Origin: Acetobacter sp. CAG:977
GTDB taxonomy: Bacteria; Pseudomonadota; Alphaproteobacteria; CAAGCB01; CAG-977
Assembly: GCA_000434295.1 (NCBI GenBank)
Contig: HF994923.1
Coordinates: 1-46,652, forward strand
DNA: 46,652 nucleotides
Reading direction: 5' to 3'
Shown: one piece after another, positions 23,127 through 31,359 of the stretch
How the letters are laid out: each line of letters opens with the position of its first letter
How positions within the stretch are numbered: the first letter of the stretch is position 1
Program-made: the position numbers and the translations under genes
Notes under the pieces: model-generated
The model's input: only the letters and a program-made list of their open reading frames with translations
Told to the model about the DNA's origin: nothing
Database searches by the model: none

Positions 23127-23633
23127 ATGTCAGCTCAAAAATTTGAAGAAATAAAGATATCGAATCCTTTAAAAAACAAAGTCATCTTTGATGAAAACGG
23201 CATAGATGCCGAAAAATTGAAACAAGCGGACGAAGCCGTTGCCGCATTGACGGACACGTATATTTTTTCGGCGGAAAAAGATGCCGAGGATATGAAAGCT
23301 GTTTTTGTGGGCATTACGCGAAAAATGAATTGGCGATGCGAAGATATGCAGCGTTTATACCTTTTGTCGCACGATATGAAAGGTCAGGCGGGGACGTACG
23401 GTTACCATCTGTTGTCTCAGATATGCGGCAAATTATGCCGTTTTTTAGAGCAAGGAGCTGAAATTAAGCCGCAAATGTCGGATTTGGATTTGCAGGTTAT
23501 CGATGTTCACATTCGGGCGATAGAATTTATTTTGAAAAATCATTTAACGGACGAATGCCGCCAACAGGGTGATGAGCTTCTGAAAGGCTTGGAAGAAGCC
23601 ATGCAAAAGGCATTGAATAAAGATCAGGCATAA
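23127..23633 (+). CDS. Hpt-domain-like histidine phosphotransfer protein
   Basis: A 168-residue protein, helical in its second half. The segment LYLLSHDMKGQAGTYGYHLL contains His82 in the H-x-x-K-G motif typical of Hpt domains, followed by a helix (ICGKLCRFLEQG). The first ~50 residues have no recognised domain. The adjacent receiver gene makes a phosphotransfer partnership likely. AGAGGCGAAAAG upstream gives a moderate ribosome binding site. A terminator follows three bases after the stop. Confidence 0.8.
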   Translation: MSAQKFEEIKISNPLKNKVIFDENGIDAEKLKQADEAVAALTDTYIFSAEKDAEDMKAVFVGITRKMNWRCEDMQRLYLLSHDMKGQAGTYGYHLLSQICGKLCRFLEQGAEIKPQMSDLDLQVIDVHIRAIEFILKNHLTDECRQQGDELLKGLEEAMQKALNKDQA

Positions 23634-23656
23634 AAAAAACGCCGAACCGGCGTTTT
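23632..23656. terminator. Bidirectional terminator between the Hpt gene and tRNA-His
   Basis: Nine-pair stem AAAACGCCG / CGGCGTTTT with loop AAC (23645–23647). In the minus direction the A8 run (23632–23639) gives a strong U-tract, so it also ends the tRNA-His transcript. Confidence 0.85.
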
Positions 23657-23666
23657 AAAAGGTGTC

Positions 23667-23744
23667 TGGGGCGAGAGATGAGACTCGAACTCACGACATT
23701 CGGAACCACAATCCGACGCTCTAACCAACTGAGCTACACTCGCC
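23667..23744 (-). tRNA. tRNA-His (anticodon GTG), with encoded G-1 and C73
   Basis: Read on the minus strand: G-1 (23744), acceptor GCGAGTG (23743–23737), T8 A9, D stem GCTC/GAGC, anticodon stem TCGGA/TCCGA around loop TTGTGGT with anticodon GTG (23709–23707), T loop TTCGAGT, acceptor 3' strand CTCTCGC, C73, and encoded CCA. The extra G opposite C73 is the canonical histidine identity element. Positions 6 and 67 form a T·T mismatch in the acceptor stem, which is unusual. Confidence 0.93.
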
Positions 23745-23839
23745 GTCAAGACATACCGTTTATCTACCCTTCTTATTTTATTCTGTCAACGTTTATTTTT
23801 TTTGCGAGCTCCTTATTTAAAAATAAAATGAGGTATTTG

Positions 23840-23868
23840 TTGAAAAAAAATGAGATTTTTCGCATATT
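23840..23868 (+). promoter_or_regulatory. Promoter of glnB–glnA
   Basis: TTGAAA (23840–23845) and CATATT (23863–23868) with an ideal 17-base spacer; the start codon is 32 bases downstream. A sigma-54 type site (TGGCAC…TTGC) was searched for and not seen. Confidence 0.5.
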
Positions 23869-23900
23869 GTGAAAGTTAAATCCTAAATCGGCGAACGAAG

Positions 23901-24239
23901 ATGAAAAAAATCGAAGCCATTATAAAACCGTTTAAGCTTGACGATGTCCGGGATGCCCTTCAGGACATGGATGTTCAGGGGATTACAGCGACCGAAGTCA
24001 AGGGGTTTGGCCGTCAAAAAGGTCATACGGAACTTTATCGCGGGGCAGAATATGTCGTGGATTTTGTTCCGAAAGTCAAATTAGAAATCGTAATAGAAGA
24101 TGCTCGTGTAGAAAGCGTTATAGAAGCGATCGTCCAAGCAGCGCAAACGGGAAAAATCGGCGACGGGAAAATATTCGTCCTGCCTGTAGAGGATGCCGTC
24201 CGGATCAGGACGCATGAACGCGGCGAAGACGCCCTTTAA
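23901..24239 (+). CDS. glnB: Nitrogen regulatory protein P-II
   Basis: A 112-residue PII signalling protein that senses 2-oxoglutarate and ATP/ADP and controls GlnE and NtrB activity. The T-loop carries Tyr51 (YRGAEYVVDFVPK), the uridylylation site used by GlnD, and the C-terminal signature TGKIGDGKIFVLPVEDAVRI is intact. GlnB rather than GlnK is inferred from linkage to glnA, 18 bases downstream. The ribosome binding site is weak. Confidence 0.95.
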   Translation: MKKIEAIIKPFKLDDVRDALQDMDVQGITATEVKGFGRQKGHTELYRGAEYVVDFVPKVKLEIVIEDARVESVIEAIVQAAQTGKIGDGKIFVLPVEDAVRIRTHERGEDAL

Positions 24240-24257
24240 AAGAAACGGGGAAAATTA

Positions 24258-25679
24258 ATGAAAAACCATTTCAAAAATGCTCAGGAACTGTTGAATTTTA
24301 TAGCTGAAGAATCTGTCATGTTTGTAGATTTTCGCTTTACGGACTACAAAGGAAAATGGCACCACGTAGCATATCATCACAGCACGTTGGATGAAGATAT
24401 GCTGGAAGAAGGTGTCTTGTTTGACGGTTCTTCGATTGCGGGATGGAAAGCGATTAACGAATCGGATATGCAATTAAAACCTGACTATGCCACGGCGGTA
24501 TTGGATCCGTTTGCGGCTCAAAAAACGGTTTATGTCATTTGCGATATCGTGGATCCCGTAACGGGTCAGCCGTATGAGCGCGATCCGCGTTCGACGGCAA
24601 AGAAAGCCGAAGCATATTTAAAATCGACGGGTGTTGCCGATGCGGCTTATGTCGGAGCGGAAGCCGAATTTTTTGTTTTTGACGATGTCAGAACCAGCAT
24701 TCAGCCGCACAAGATATCATTTGAAATTTCTTCCGTAGAAGGCGACAGCCAAGCCGATAAAGAAATCGAAGGCGGCAACAAGGGACATCGCCCCGGCGTT
24801 AAAGGCGGCTATTTCCCCGTTCCTCCCGTTGATTCCGCGAACGATTTGCGTGCGGAAATGCTGTCCGTCATGGCGGAAATAGGTCTGCCCGTTGACAAGC
24901 ATCATCACGAAGTCGCAGCCGCTCAACAGGAATTGGGCTTTTCTTTTGATAAGATGTTGCAGACGGCCGATAATATTCAGCAATATAAATATGTTGTTCG
25001 AAACGTCGCCGATCTGTACGGGAAAACCGCCACATTTATGCCAAAGCCGATTATGGGGGATAACGGTTCGGGAATGCATACGCATTTTTCGCTGTGGAAA
25101 GAAAATACGCCGTTGTTTGCCGGTACGGGATATGCCGATTTGTCCGACAAGGCGCTGTATTTTATCGGGGGTATCATTAAACATGCCCGTGCGTTAAATG
25201 CGTTCACGAACCCGACGACGAACAGCTATAAACGGTTGGTGCCGGGGTTCGAAGCGCCGGTCTTGTTAGCGTATTCCGCTCGCAACCGTTCGGCTTCCTG
25301 CCGCATTCCGTTCGGAAGCAGCCCGAAATCAAAGCGCGTCGAAATCCGTTTCCCCGATACGTCGGCAAACCCGTATCTGGCTTTTGCCGCCATGATGATG
25401 GCAGGGCTGGACGGCATTGAAAACAAGCTGTCTCCCGGCGCTCCGATGGATAAAAATCTGTACGATCTGCCGCCCGAAGAGCTTAAAAATGTTCCGTCGG
25501 TGGCCGTCAGCTTGAAAGAAGCTTTGGATGCGTTGGATGCCGATCGCGCCTTTTTGAAAAAAGGCGGCGTTTTCTCGGATGATTTGATTGATTCCTTCCT
25601 TGAAATCAAACGCGAAGAAGTCCGCGAATATGACAGGACGCCGCATCCGTTGGAATTTAGGATGTATTATTCGCTTTAA
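24258..25679 (+). CDS. glnA: Glutamine synthetase type I
   Basis: A 473-residue GS, which makes glutamine from glutamate, ammonia and ATP as a dodecamer. Motifs: FDGSSIAGW (55–63), metal/glutamate site GAEAEFFVFD (133–142), DNGSGMHTHFS (268–278), ATP-binding NPTTNSYKRLVPGFEAP (318–334), SARNRSASCRIP. Tyr402 in NLYDLPPEE is the adenylylation site, consistent with glnE encoded 5.7 kb downstream in this window. Ribosome binding site GGGGAA. Its stop shares a base with the next start (TAATG). Confidence 0.98.
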   Translation: MKNHFKNAQELLNFIAEESVMFVDFRFTDYKGKWHHVAYHHSTLDEDMLEEGVLFDGSSIAGWKAINESDMQLKPDYATAVLDPFAAQKTVYVICDIVDPVTGQPYERDPRSTAKKAEAYLKSTGVADAAYVGAEAEFFVFDDVRTSIQPHKISFEISSVEGDSQADKEIEGGNKGHRPGVKGGYFPVPPVDSANDLRAEMLSVMAEIGLPVDKHHHEVAAAQQELGFSFDKMLQTADNIQQYKYVVRNVADLYGKTATFMPKPIMGDNGSGMHTHFSLWKENTPLFAGTGYADLSDKALYFIGGIIKHARALNAFTNPTTNSYKRLVPGFEAPVLLAYSARNRSASCRIPFGSSPKSKRVEIRFPDTSANPYLAFAAMMMAGLDGIENKLSPGAPMDKNLYDLPPEELKNVPSVAVSLKEALDALDADRAFLKKGGVFSDDLIDSFLEIKREEVREYDRTPHPLEFRMYYSL

Positions 25680-27040
25680 TGGGTATTCGGCGAATAATCT
25701 TTTCTGTTTTATGTTTCCTGAGCCTGTCTTTGAACAATGTACGGGCTCAGGAAATTTCTTTGATCGGCGATGAAGAAACCGAACGCGCCCTTTATTCTTT
25801 TCAGCGCCCGTTGTTCAAAGCGGCAGGCTTAAATCCCGAAAGCCTGAAAATACGCTTGGTAAAAGATAACGAAATTAATGCTTTTGCGACGGCAGGAGGA
25901 TATGTTTTCGTTCATACGGGATTGCTTTTAAAAGCGCAAAACGCTCAGGAAGTCATTGCCGTTTTGGCTCATGAAACGGGACATATTTCAGGCGGGCATA
26001 TTGTCAGGCTGGCGGAAAATATGCGAATTGCCCAAAGGAATATGCTGATTTCCATGATATTGGGAGCCGCTGTCGCCGCTGCAGGAGGCGCAGATGCCGG
26101 TGCTGCCGTAATGACGGGCGGAATGTCTTCCGCCAACGGGCTGCTGGCAGGGTACCGCAGAACCGAAGAAAACGCCGCAGATCAGGCGGCGGTTTCGTTG
26201 TTAAGCAAAACACGCCACGATTTGAGCGGTTTCAGAAGCATTATGGCGAAACTAAGCCGTCAGGAAAGCTGGCAGGCAGAATACAAAGATGCCGTTTTGT
26301 GGCGCACACATCCGATGGTTAAAGAACGTTTGGCGTTTATTTTAAGCAGTGAAGAAACGAAAAAAATTCCTTTTCGTCCCGATTTTCAAAAGATGGAGCG
26401 GGAAAATAAGCTGTTTGAACGGATACAGGCAAAATTATTTGCTTTTATTGAGCCGCCCGAAAAAACATTGGAACGCTATCCCGTGTCAAATACCGGGCTT
26501 CCCGCCCGCTATGCCCGAGTGATTGCCGATTACAAAAGCGGCAATTTTGAAGAAGCATTAAGCGGTTTGGACGGTTTAATACGGGACTTTCCCGATGATC
26601 CGTATTTTTACGAACTGAAAGGGCAGATTTATTTTGAAACGGGCAAAGCAAAAGAAGCCGTTCCTTTTTATGAAAAGGCTGTCTCTTTGTTGCCGGGGTC
26701 AGTTTTAATGCGTTTAGGTTTGGCACAGGCTCAGATCGAAACGGACACGCCCGAAAGCTTAAAGGCTGCCGTAAAGAATTTGGAACTGGCGTCGGCGCAG
26801 GATTCCGAAATAGCCCTTTTAAGGCGGCTTCAAGCGGTGGCTTACGGACGCACGGGACAGGAAGGATTGGCGGCTTATGCAATGTCGGAATATTATTTCA
26901 TGTTGTCCGATGCGTCAAAGGCGCTGATGTTTGCCCGCAAAGCCCGAACCCTTTTACCGGCGGGGTCTCCCGCGAGCCTCAGAGCGGCGGATATCGAGGA
27001 GCATTTAAGCCGATCGGACGGTCAAAACGGTTTTAGATAA
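25679..27040 (+). CDS. M48-family metalloprotease with TPR repeats, BepA-like
   Basis: A 453-residue periplasmic protease. A signal peptide is seen (residues 1–23, IIFSVLCFLSLSLNNVRA with likely cleavage after ALA-like VRA). The zinc motif is HETGH (98–102), with third ligand Glu165 in ENAAD. The C-terminal half (about 270–440) has TPR-like helices (YARVIADYKSGNFEEALSGL, KGQIYFETGKAKEAVPFYEK). In E. coli BepA handles outer membrane protein and LptD quality control. The start codon overlaps the glnA stop, which implies translational coupling to a gene of unrelated function. Confidence 0.9.
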   Translation: MGIRRIIFSVLCFLSLSLNNVRAQEISLIGDEETERALYSFQRPLFKAAGLNPESLKIRLVKDNEINAFATAGGYVFVHTGLLLKAQNAQEVIAVLAHETGHISGGHIVRLAENMRIAQRNMLISMILGAAVAAAGGADAGAAVMTGGMSSANGLLAGYRRTEENAADQAAVSLLSKTRHDLSGFRSIMAKLSRQESWQAEYKDAVLWRTHPMVKERLAFILSSEETKKIPFRPDFQKMERENKLFERIQAKLFAFIEPPEKTLERYPVSNTGLPARYARVIADYKSGNFEEALSGLDGLIRDFPDDPYFYELKGQIYFETGKAKEAVPFYEKAVSLLPGSVLMRLGLAQAQIETDTPESLKAAVKNLELASAQDSEIALLRRLQAVAYGRTGQEGLAAYAMSEYYFMLSDASKALMFARKARTLLPAGSPASLRAADIEEHLSRSDGQNGFR

Positions 27041-27051
27041 AATAAACCGTC

Positions 27052-27080
27052 TTGCCAGTTTCGGGTTTTTAACATATCAT
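27052..27080 (+). promoter_or_regulatory. Promoter of the DsbA-like gene
   Basis: TTGCCA (27052–27057) and TATCAT (27075–27080), 17-base spacer; each box differs by one base from consensus. It is flanked by the 7-bp inverted repeat AACCGTC (27045–27051) / GACGGTT (27085–27091). Confidence 0.65.
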
Positions 27081-27122
27081 TTTTGACGGTTAATTTTTAT
27101 TTACAAAAGGGGAAAATTAAAC

Positions 27123-27869
27123 ATGTTGCGTAAATTGTGCGTCGCGTCGCTGATTGCCGTTACGGCGATTCCTGCCGTTTCTCAGGCGTCCGTCTTGGGG
27201 CTGATGACCAAAAAAGACGTTGATAAAGCCATTGAAGAATATTTGGATCAAAATCCTCAGGTCGTTGTTGAGGCATTCCAAAAATATCAGGTTATGCAGG
27301 AAGCCGAAAAACAGGCTGCCATCGCTCGCGAATTGGCTGTTATCCGTTCGGCTTTGGAAAACGATCCGACTTCTCCGATCATCGGAAATCCGAACGGCGA
27401 CGTTACCGTCGTTGAATTTTTTGATTATCAGTGCGGCTTTTGCAAACGTATGTTCTCGAAGGTCTTGAAAAGCGTCAATGCCGACGGAAACATCCGTTGG
27501 GTATTGCGCGATTTGCCGACCTTGGGTCCCATTTCCCGCACGGCGGCAAAAGCCAGCCTGGCAGCAAATAAACAGGGCAAATTCTTTGAATTCCATCAGG
27601 CTATGATGACAAACAATGACCGCTTGGAAGACGAAGACGATGTTATGGACGTCGCCAAAAAAGCCGGTTTGGACGTCAAACAGCTCAAGCAAGATATGGA
27701 ATCGCCCGAAATCGAAAAGATTTTGAACGATAATGCTCAGCTGGCTTTGAAAGTTCAAACACAGGGTGTTCCGAACTTTATTATCGGCGACTACATTTCT
27801 CACGGCGCCATGATGGGCAACGAATTGGAAGAAAACGTTGCCAAGGTTCGTGCTAACGCAAAGAAATAA
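27123..27869 (+). CDS. DsbA-family thiol:disulfide protein (ScsC/Com1-like)
   Basis: A 248-residue exported thioredoxin-fold protein. Signal peptide residues 1–22 (LCVASLIAVTAIPAVSQAS). An N-terminal helical segment (KKDVDKAIEEYLDQNPQVVV) resembles the oligomerisation arm of ScsC and alphaproteobacterial DsbA relatives. The thioredoxin domain has CGFC (Cys104–Cys107) and the cis-proline loop GVPNFI (Pro217). It may act as a disulfide isomerase or oxidase in the periplasm; which one cannot be read from sequence. Shine–Dalgarno AAGGGG upstream. It has its own promoter and terminator. Confidence 0.92.
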   Translation: MLRKLCVASLIAVTAIPAVSQASVLGLMTKKDVDKAIEEYLDQNPQVVVEAFQKYQVMQEAEKQAAIARELAVIRSALENDPTSPIIGNPNGDVTVVEFFDYQCGFCKRMFSKVLKSVNADGNIRWVLRDLPTLGPISRTAAKASLAANKQGKFFEFHQAMMTNNDRLEDEDDVMDVAKKAGLDVKQLKQDMESPEIEKILNDNAQLALKVQTQGVPNFIIGDYISHGAMMGNELEENVAKVRANAKK

Positions 27870-27890
27870 GATAGTCTGTTTTAAAATGAG

Positions 27891-27919
27891 AAACCGCCCG
27901 ATTTTCGGGCGGTTTTTTT
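27891..27919 (+). terminator. Intrinsic terminator after the DsbA-like gene
   Basis: Ten-pair stem AAACCGCCCG / CGGGCGGTTT, loop ATTTT, then T7 in total. It also lies beyond the end of the convergent gene at 27961. Confidence 0.92.
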
Positions 27920-27960
27920 ACGTTTAAAATAAGCGGACGTTAGGAGTTAAACGTCCCCGG

Positions 27961-30900
27961 TTAAAAGCTGTATTGCAAAGAATCCGTCAACACCTTTTCT
28001 TTGGTGTTTCGATGAACTGTCTTTTTATCCTTTAGTGAAGCCGTAGTCTTTTCAGACGGAGCTTTTACGGGTTGTTTTTTCGGTTTTGGTTCGGAAGTTG
28101 TTTGCTCCTTTTTTTTACTCAGGTCTTCATCGGAAGCCGTTGCTTTGTCGACCAACTCGCGGACGGCGCCCGGAGCCAAAGCCGAAAAAGCATTGACGGA
28201 AATATCGGGAGAGGGGAGTTCGCCCTTTACGGTATAAGTCGGAGCAATTAAACCGCCGCCTTTTTCTCCGGCGAAAATTTTCCCGATGACGGGAATTTTG
28301 CCGAGAAAGCTGTTGATGGTATAGAAAGGAACTAAAGAGCCCCGTAAATTTAAATATCCCGTTTGTCTGTAATATTTTCCGTTCAGCGTAACGCCTAACG
28401 AAGGACCGGCGACCAGTCCGTCTTGAATGGACAAGGCGGCATCATTGATCGAGTAGGGAATTTCTGCTTTGTCGAAAACCAAACCTTCTCCTTTAAACAG
28501 GTCGACGATGCCGGTAAAGGAAGTCAGCATCAGGATTCGAGATAAAACGGGCATTTCTACCATTCTGAATTCCGAGACAAGCAAGGTTCCTTTTACGCCG
28601 TCTTTCGGAGAATAGATTCCTTCTGCGCGCAGGTGACCTCCGCGGATTGAGGAAATATAGTCCAAAGCGGCAAGAGAGCCTCCTGCATCTTCTGAGGTCA
28701 GGATATATTTATAATTTTTTCCGTCCGCAGCCGGAAGAAGCGTAAATTTCAAAGGAATGCTTTGCTTGCCGACCAAACCGATGGTTTTAATTTCTTCCCA
28801 AACGGATTTATTGCGTTTGGCATAAAGGGCGTTATTCGTCGTGAAGCCTTTTTCGCTAAGCCAGATTTTATCGACGGCGGCATTGATGAACAGAGATTTT
28901 TCATTTTCGTTATTTTCGGTTGTCTCCGTCGTTTCATCCAATGCGGTCGGGCTGTCAATAAGCTTGCCGAGATCCAAAGACGCTCCGGCAATATCAATTT
29001 TTATGAGGTCTTTGTTAAAACGGATGCGGGCATTTGCATTTGTGCGTCCCGTTTTTAGCGATGTCAGGCGAATTTCTTTTAAAGAAGTCCCTTTATCGAA
29101 TTTGATGTTTCCTTCGGCGGAGTTTCCCGAAGCATCGTGCAGGTCAAAAAACGGGATTTCTGTTAATTCGTTATTTTTTAAGAAAAGCTTTAGTTTTGCG
29201 CTGCCTTTTTCTCCGGCATTTTTTTTCCATCCTGCCTGAGAAAGGTTAATGGCTGCGGCATCCAGATTAAAAGAGATATCAACGGAAGTTTCGGCATTTT
29301 GGTTTTCCGTCAGAATCAGGCTGACGGGAACGGGACCTGACAGAGAGGGCGGAACCAGGAAGCCCGTATCGAAGTCAAAAGATTTTCGGGCAGAATCCGT
29401 TAAAACGGTTTTAAAATCGATTTTTGTTTTATCGGTTTTTTTCGTGTCAAAGGATTTGGTCAAGGCAAATTCGGCGGGAGAGAAAAGGAAGCTTCCCATT
29501 CCTTTTATGTTGACTTCCGATCCTTCGACATCCAAAGACAAAGCAACGTCTTGCAAGCCGAAATCGGCGACCAGATTTTGGAATTCACCGTTTGTTACGA
29601 CAGCGGTTGCGCCGATTTTCAGCTGGTCGGAAGAAACGAACGCATCACCGATCGGAAAATCCAGCCGTAAATTTCCTTTAACGTCGCCGGCGGTTTTTTG
29701 CGGGTCTATGCCCAAATCTTTTGTGATGTCCAAGGGCGGCTGATCCAATATTTTCAGTGCATTGGCGACGGAGCCTTCCAAATCCAGAACGACTTTTCCG
29801 TCAGAAAGCTCCTGTTCCAAATTGTAAAACGAGACGAGTCCTTTTTTAACGGAAACGTCGAAAGAACTGCCCGAAAAAATGTTAATGTTTACGGCATCTC
29901 TGCTCAGGCTGACGTTTCCTGATACGTTTACGACTTCGGGCATGCCGTCCATGTAAGTGATGTTGGTGTTTTTAACGTTGACGATGCCGAAAACTTTATC
30001 GCAATCAATCGAGGCTTCATCTTTCATTCCGACGAAATGCAAATTGAAATTTCCGTCTTCAATGATGCCGTCTCTCATATTTTCTTTGATCCACGAATGG
30101 ATGTCGGGTTCAATGGTGGCGGGCCAATAATCGGGTAATTTATTGACGGGGATGTCTGAAACGCGGGCTTTCATGACGGCGGAGACGGTTTCCCAGCTTT
30201 TTGTATCGAGAGCTTTTCCGATTCCCTGTACGGAAATGTTTCCCGAAGCGTCGCCGTTTGTCAGTCGGACATTAAATTCCGAAATGTCGAGTTTGTCGCC
30301 TTTATCATATATGGTGCCGTTTACCGAAAAAGAATTAAGGTCGTAGTCGGCAATGATCGGATCGGGCAAAAGCAGGCGCCCTTTTGAACCTTTTAAAGAA
30401 AATTCGATTTTTTGAATGGCGTCTCTTAACGCTGAAATTTTTTTTGCTTTCAGCAGTGCGGCGGTTTCCAGATGAGTCGTCGTTTTAAAATTTATCGGCG
30501 TTGTCAGCTGTTTTAAAAAAGGATATTTGTCGGCGACGGACAATCTGGAAGCGTCAATATTGTTAAAACGAAAAGACAGTTTTAATGCGGTTTTGTCTTT
30601 ATTCCATCCTCCGTTGACTTTCATGGTCAGCGGGATTGTTTTTGTTTGCAGGGTCATTGCGCCGGAAAGAGTGTTTTTTCCGTTTTTATTGGAATATGTC
30701 AAATCGGCGGACGGAATGATCCATTCGATGTTATGATATTCGTCGGTGATTCGTACTTTTGCGTTAACCAAAGAAAACGTAGAGAGATACGTTTCTTTTT
30801 CCAAATAAGACAGCAATGTATCGACGGGCAGAACGGTGTCGGTTTCCGTTTTATCAGCCACGGTTTCCGTAGAAACCGTTTGATTTTTAGAAGAACGGAC

Positions 30901-31296
30901 GGAACCGTCTTTTCCGATATACAAGTGCAGGGAAGGACGGTAAACGGCCAAAGATTTCGGAGCGATAATGCCGCGCAGCAAAGCGCGGAAACTAATGGAA
31001 ACGGATAATTCCGGCACGGAAGAAATCAACAGTCCGTTTTCGTCGGTGACGCGGAATCCTTTGACGACCAAATCGACGGGTCTGGAAGCATTTCTCCAAA
31101 TCAGCTGAGCCGATTTAATGTTAATATCGGCTTTTGATTCCGGCACCGCAAAGGCATGGATGACATAGGGGATCAATCCGTCAACATTTATGGGAGCACG
31201 GTACAATCGCCACAAAAAAGCCCCGCAACCGATGAACACGCACAGGATGCACAGTTGCAATAAAATCAGAAACGGTCTGAAAAACTTGCGAAGCAT
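27961..31296 (-). CDS. Large AsmA-superfamily (YhdP-like, DUF3971) envelope protein
   Basis: A 1111-residue protein with one N-terminal membrane anchor (about residues 9–30) followed by a long beta-rich periplasmic region. The central part (DUF3971-type, such as LPDYWPATIEPDIHSWIKEN near residue 390) and the AsmA_2-like C-terminal domain (about residues 860–1040, including SFTGIVDLFKGEGLVFDKAE) fit YhdP/TamB-like lipid bridge proteins. The last ~70 residues are a Lys/Glu/Pro/Thr-rich tail. AGGAGG (31309–31304) lies 7 bases before the ATG. It is divergent from glnE across 63 bases. Confidence 0.88.
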   Translation of the reverse strand: MLRKFFRPFLILLQLCILCVFIGCGAFLWRLYRAPINVDGLIPYVIHAFAVPESKADINIKSAQLIWRNASRPVDLVVKGFRVTDENGLLISSVPELSVSISFRALLRGIIAPKSLAVYRPSLHLYIGKDGSVRSSKNQTVSTETVADKTETDTVLPVDTLLSYLEKETYLSTFSLVNAKVRITDEYHNIEWIIPSADLTYSNKNGKNTLSGAMTLQTKTIPLTMKVNGGWNKDKTALKLSFRFNNIDASRLSVADKYPFLKQLTTPINFKTTTHLETAALLKAKKISALRDAIQKIEFSLKGSKGRLLLPDPIIADYDLNSFSVNGTIYDKGDKLDISEFNVRLTNGDASGNISVQGIGKALDTKSWETVSAVMKARVSDIPVNKLPDYWPATIEPDIHSWIKENMRDGIIEDGNFNLHFVGMKDEASIDCDKVFGIVNVKNTNITYMDGMPEVVNVSGNVSLSRDAVNINIFSGSSFDVSVKKGLVSFYNLEQELSDGKVVLDLEGSVANALKILDQPPLDITKDLGIDPQKTAGDVKGNLRLDFPIGDAFVSSDQLKIGATAVVTNGEFQNLVADFGLQDVALSLDVEGSEVNIKGMGSFLFSPAEFALTKSFDTKKTDKTKIDFKTVLTDSARKSFDFDTGFLVPPSLSGPVPVSLILTENQNAETSVDISFNLDAAAINLSQAGWKKNAGEKGSAKLKLFLKNNELTEIPFFDLHDASGNSAEGNIKFDKGTSLKEIRLTSLKTGRTNANARIRFNKDLIKIDIAGASLDLGKLIDSPTALDETTETTENNENEKSLFINAAVDKIWLSEKGFTTNNALYAKRNKSVWEEIKTIGLVGKQSIPLKFTLLPAADGKNYKYILTSEDAGGSLAALDYISSIRGGHLRAEGIYSPKDGVKGTLLVSEFRMVEMPVLSRILMLTSFTGIVDLFKGEGLVFDKAEIPYSINDAALSIQDGLVAGPSLGVTLNGKYYRQTGYLNLRGSLVPFYTINSFLGKIPVIGKIFAGEKGGGLIAPTYTVKGELPSPDISVNAFSALAPGAVRELVDKATASDEDLSKKKEQTTSEPKPKKQPVKAPSEKTTASLKDKKTVHRNTKEKVLTDSLQYSF

Positions 31297-31359
31297 AGAG
31301 AATCCTCCTAATCTTAGTGGAGATTATAGGATTCAGAATTTTTTCTTTCTATAGATAAT

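Noticed and set aside
23745..23900. Sigma-54 promoter upstream of glnB–glnA
   Set aside because: No TGGCAC-N5-TTGC type element was seen; a sigma-70-like pair with 17-base spacing fits instead.
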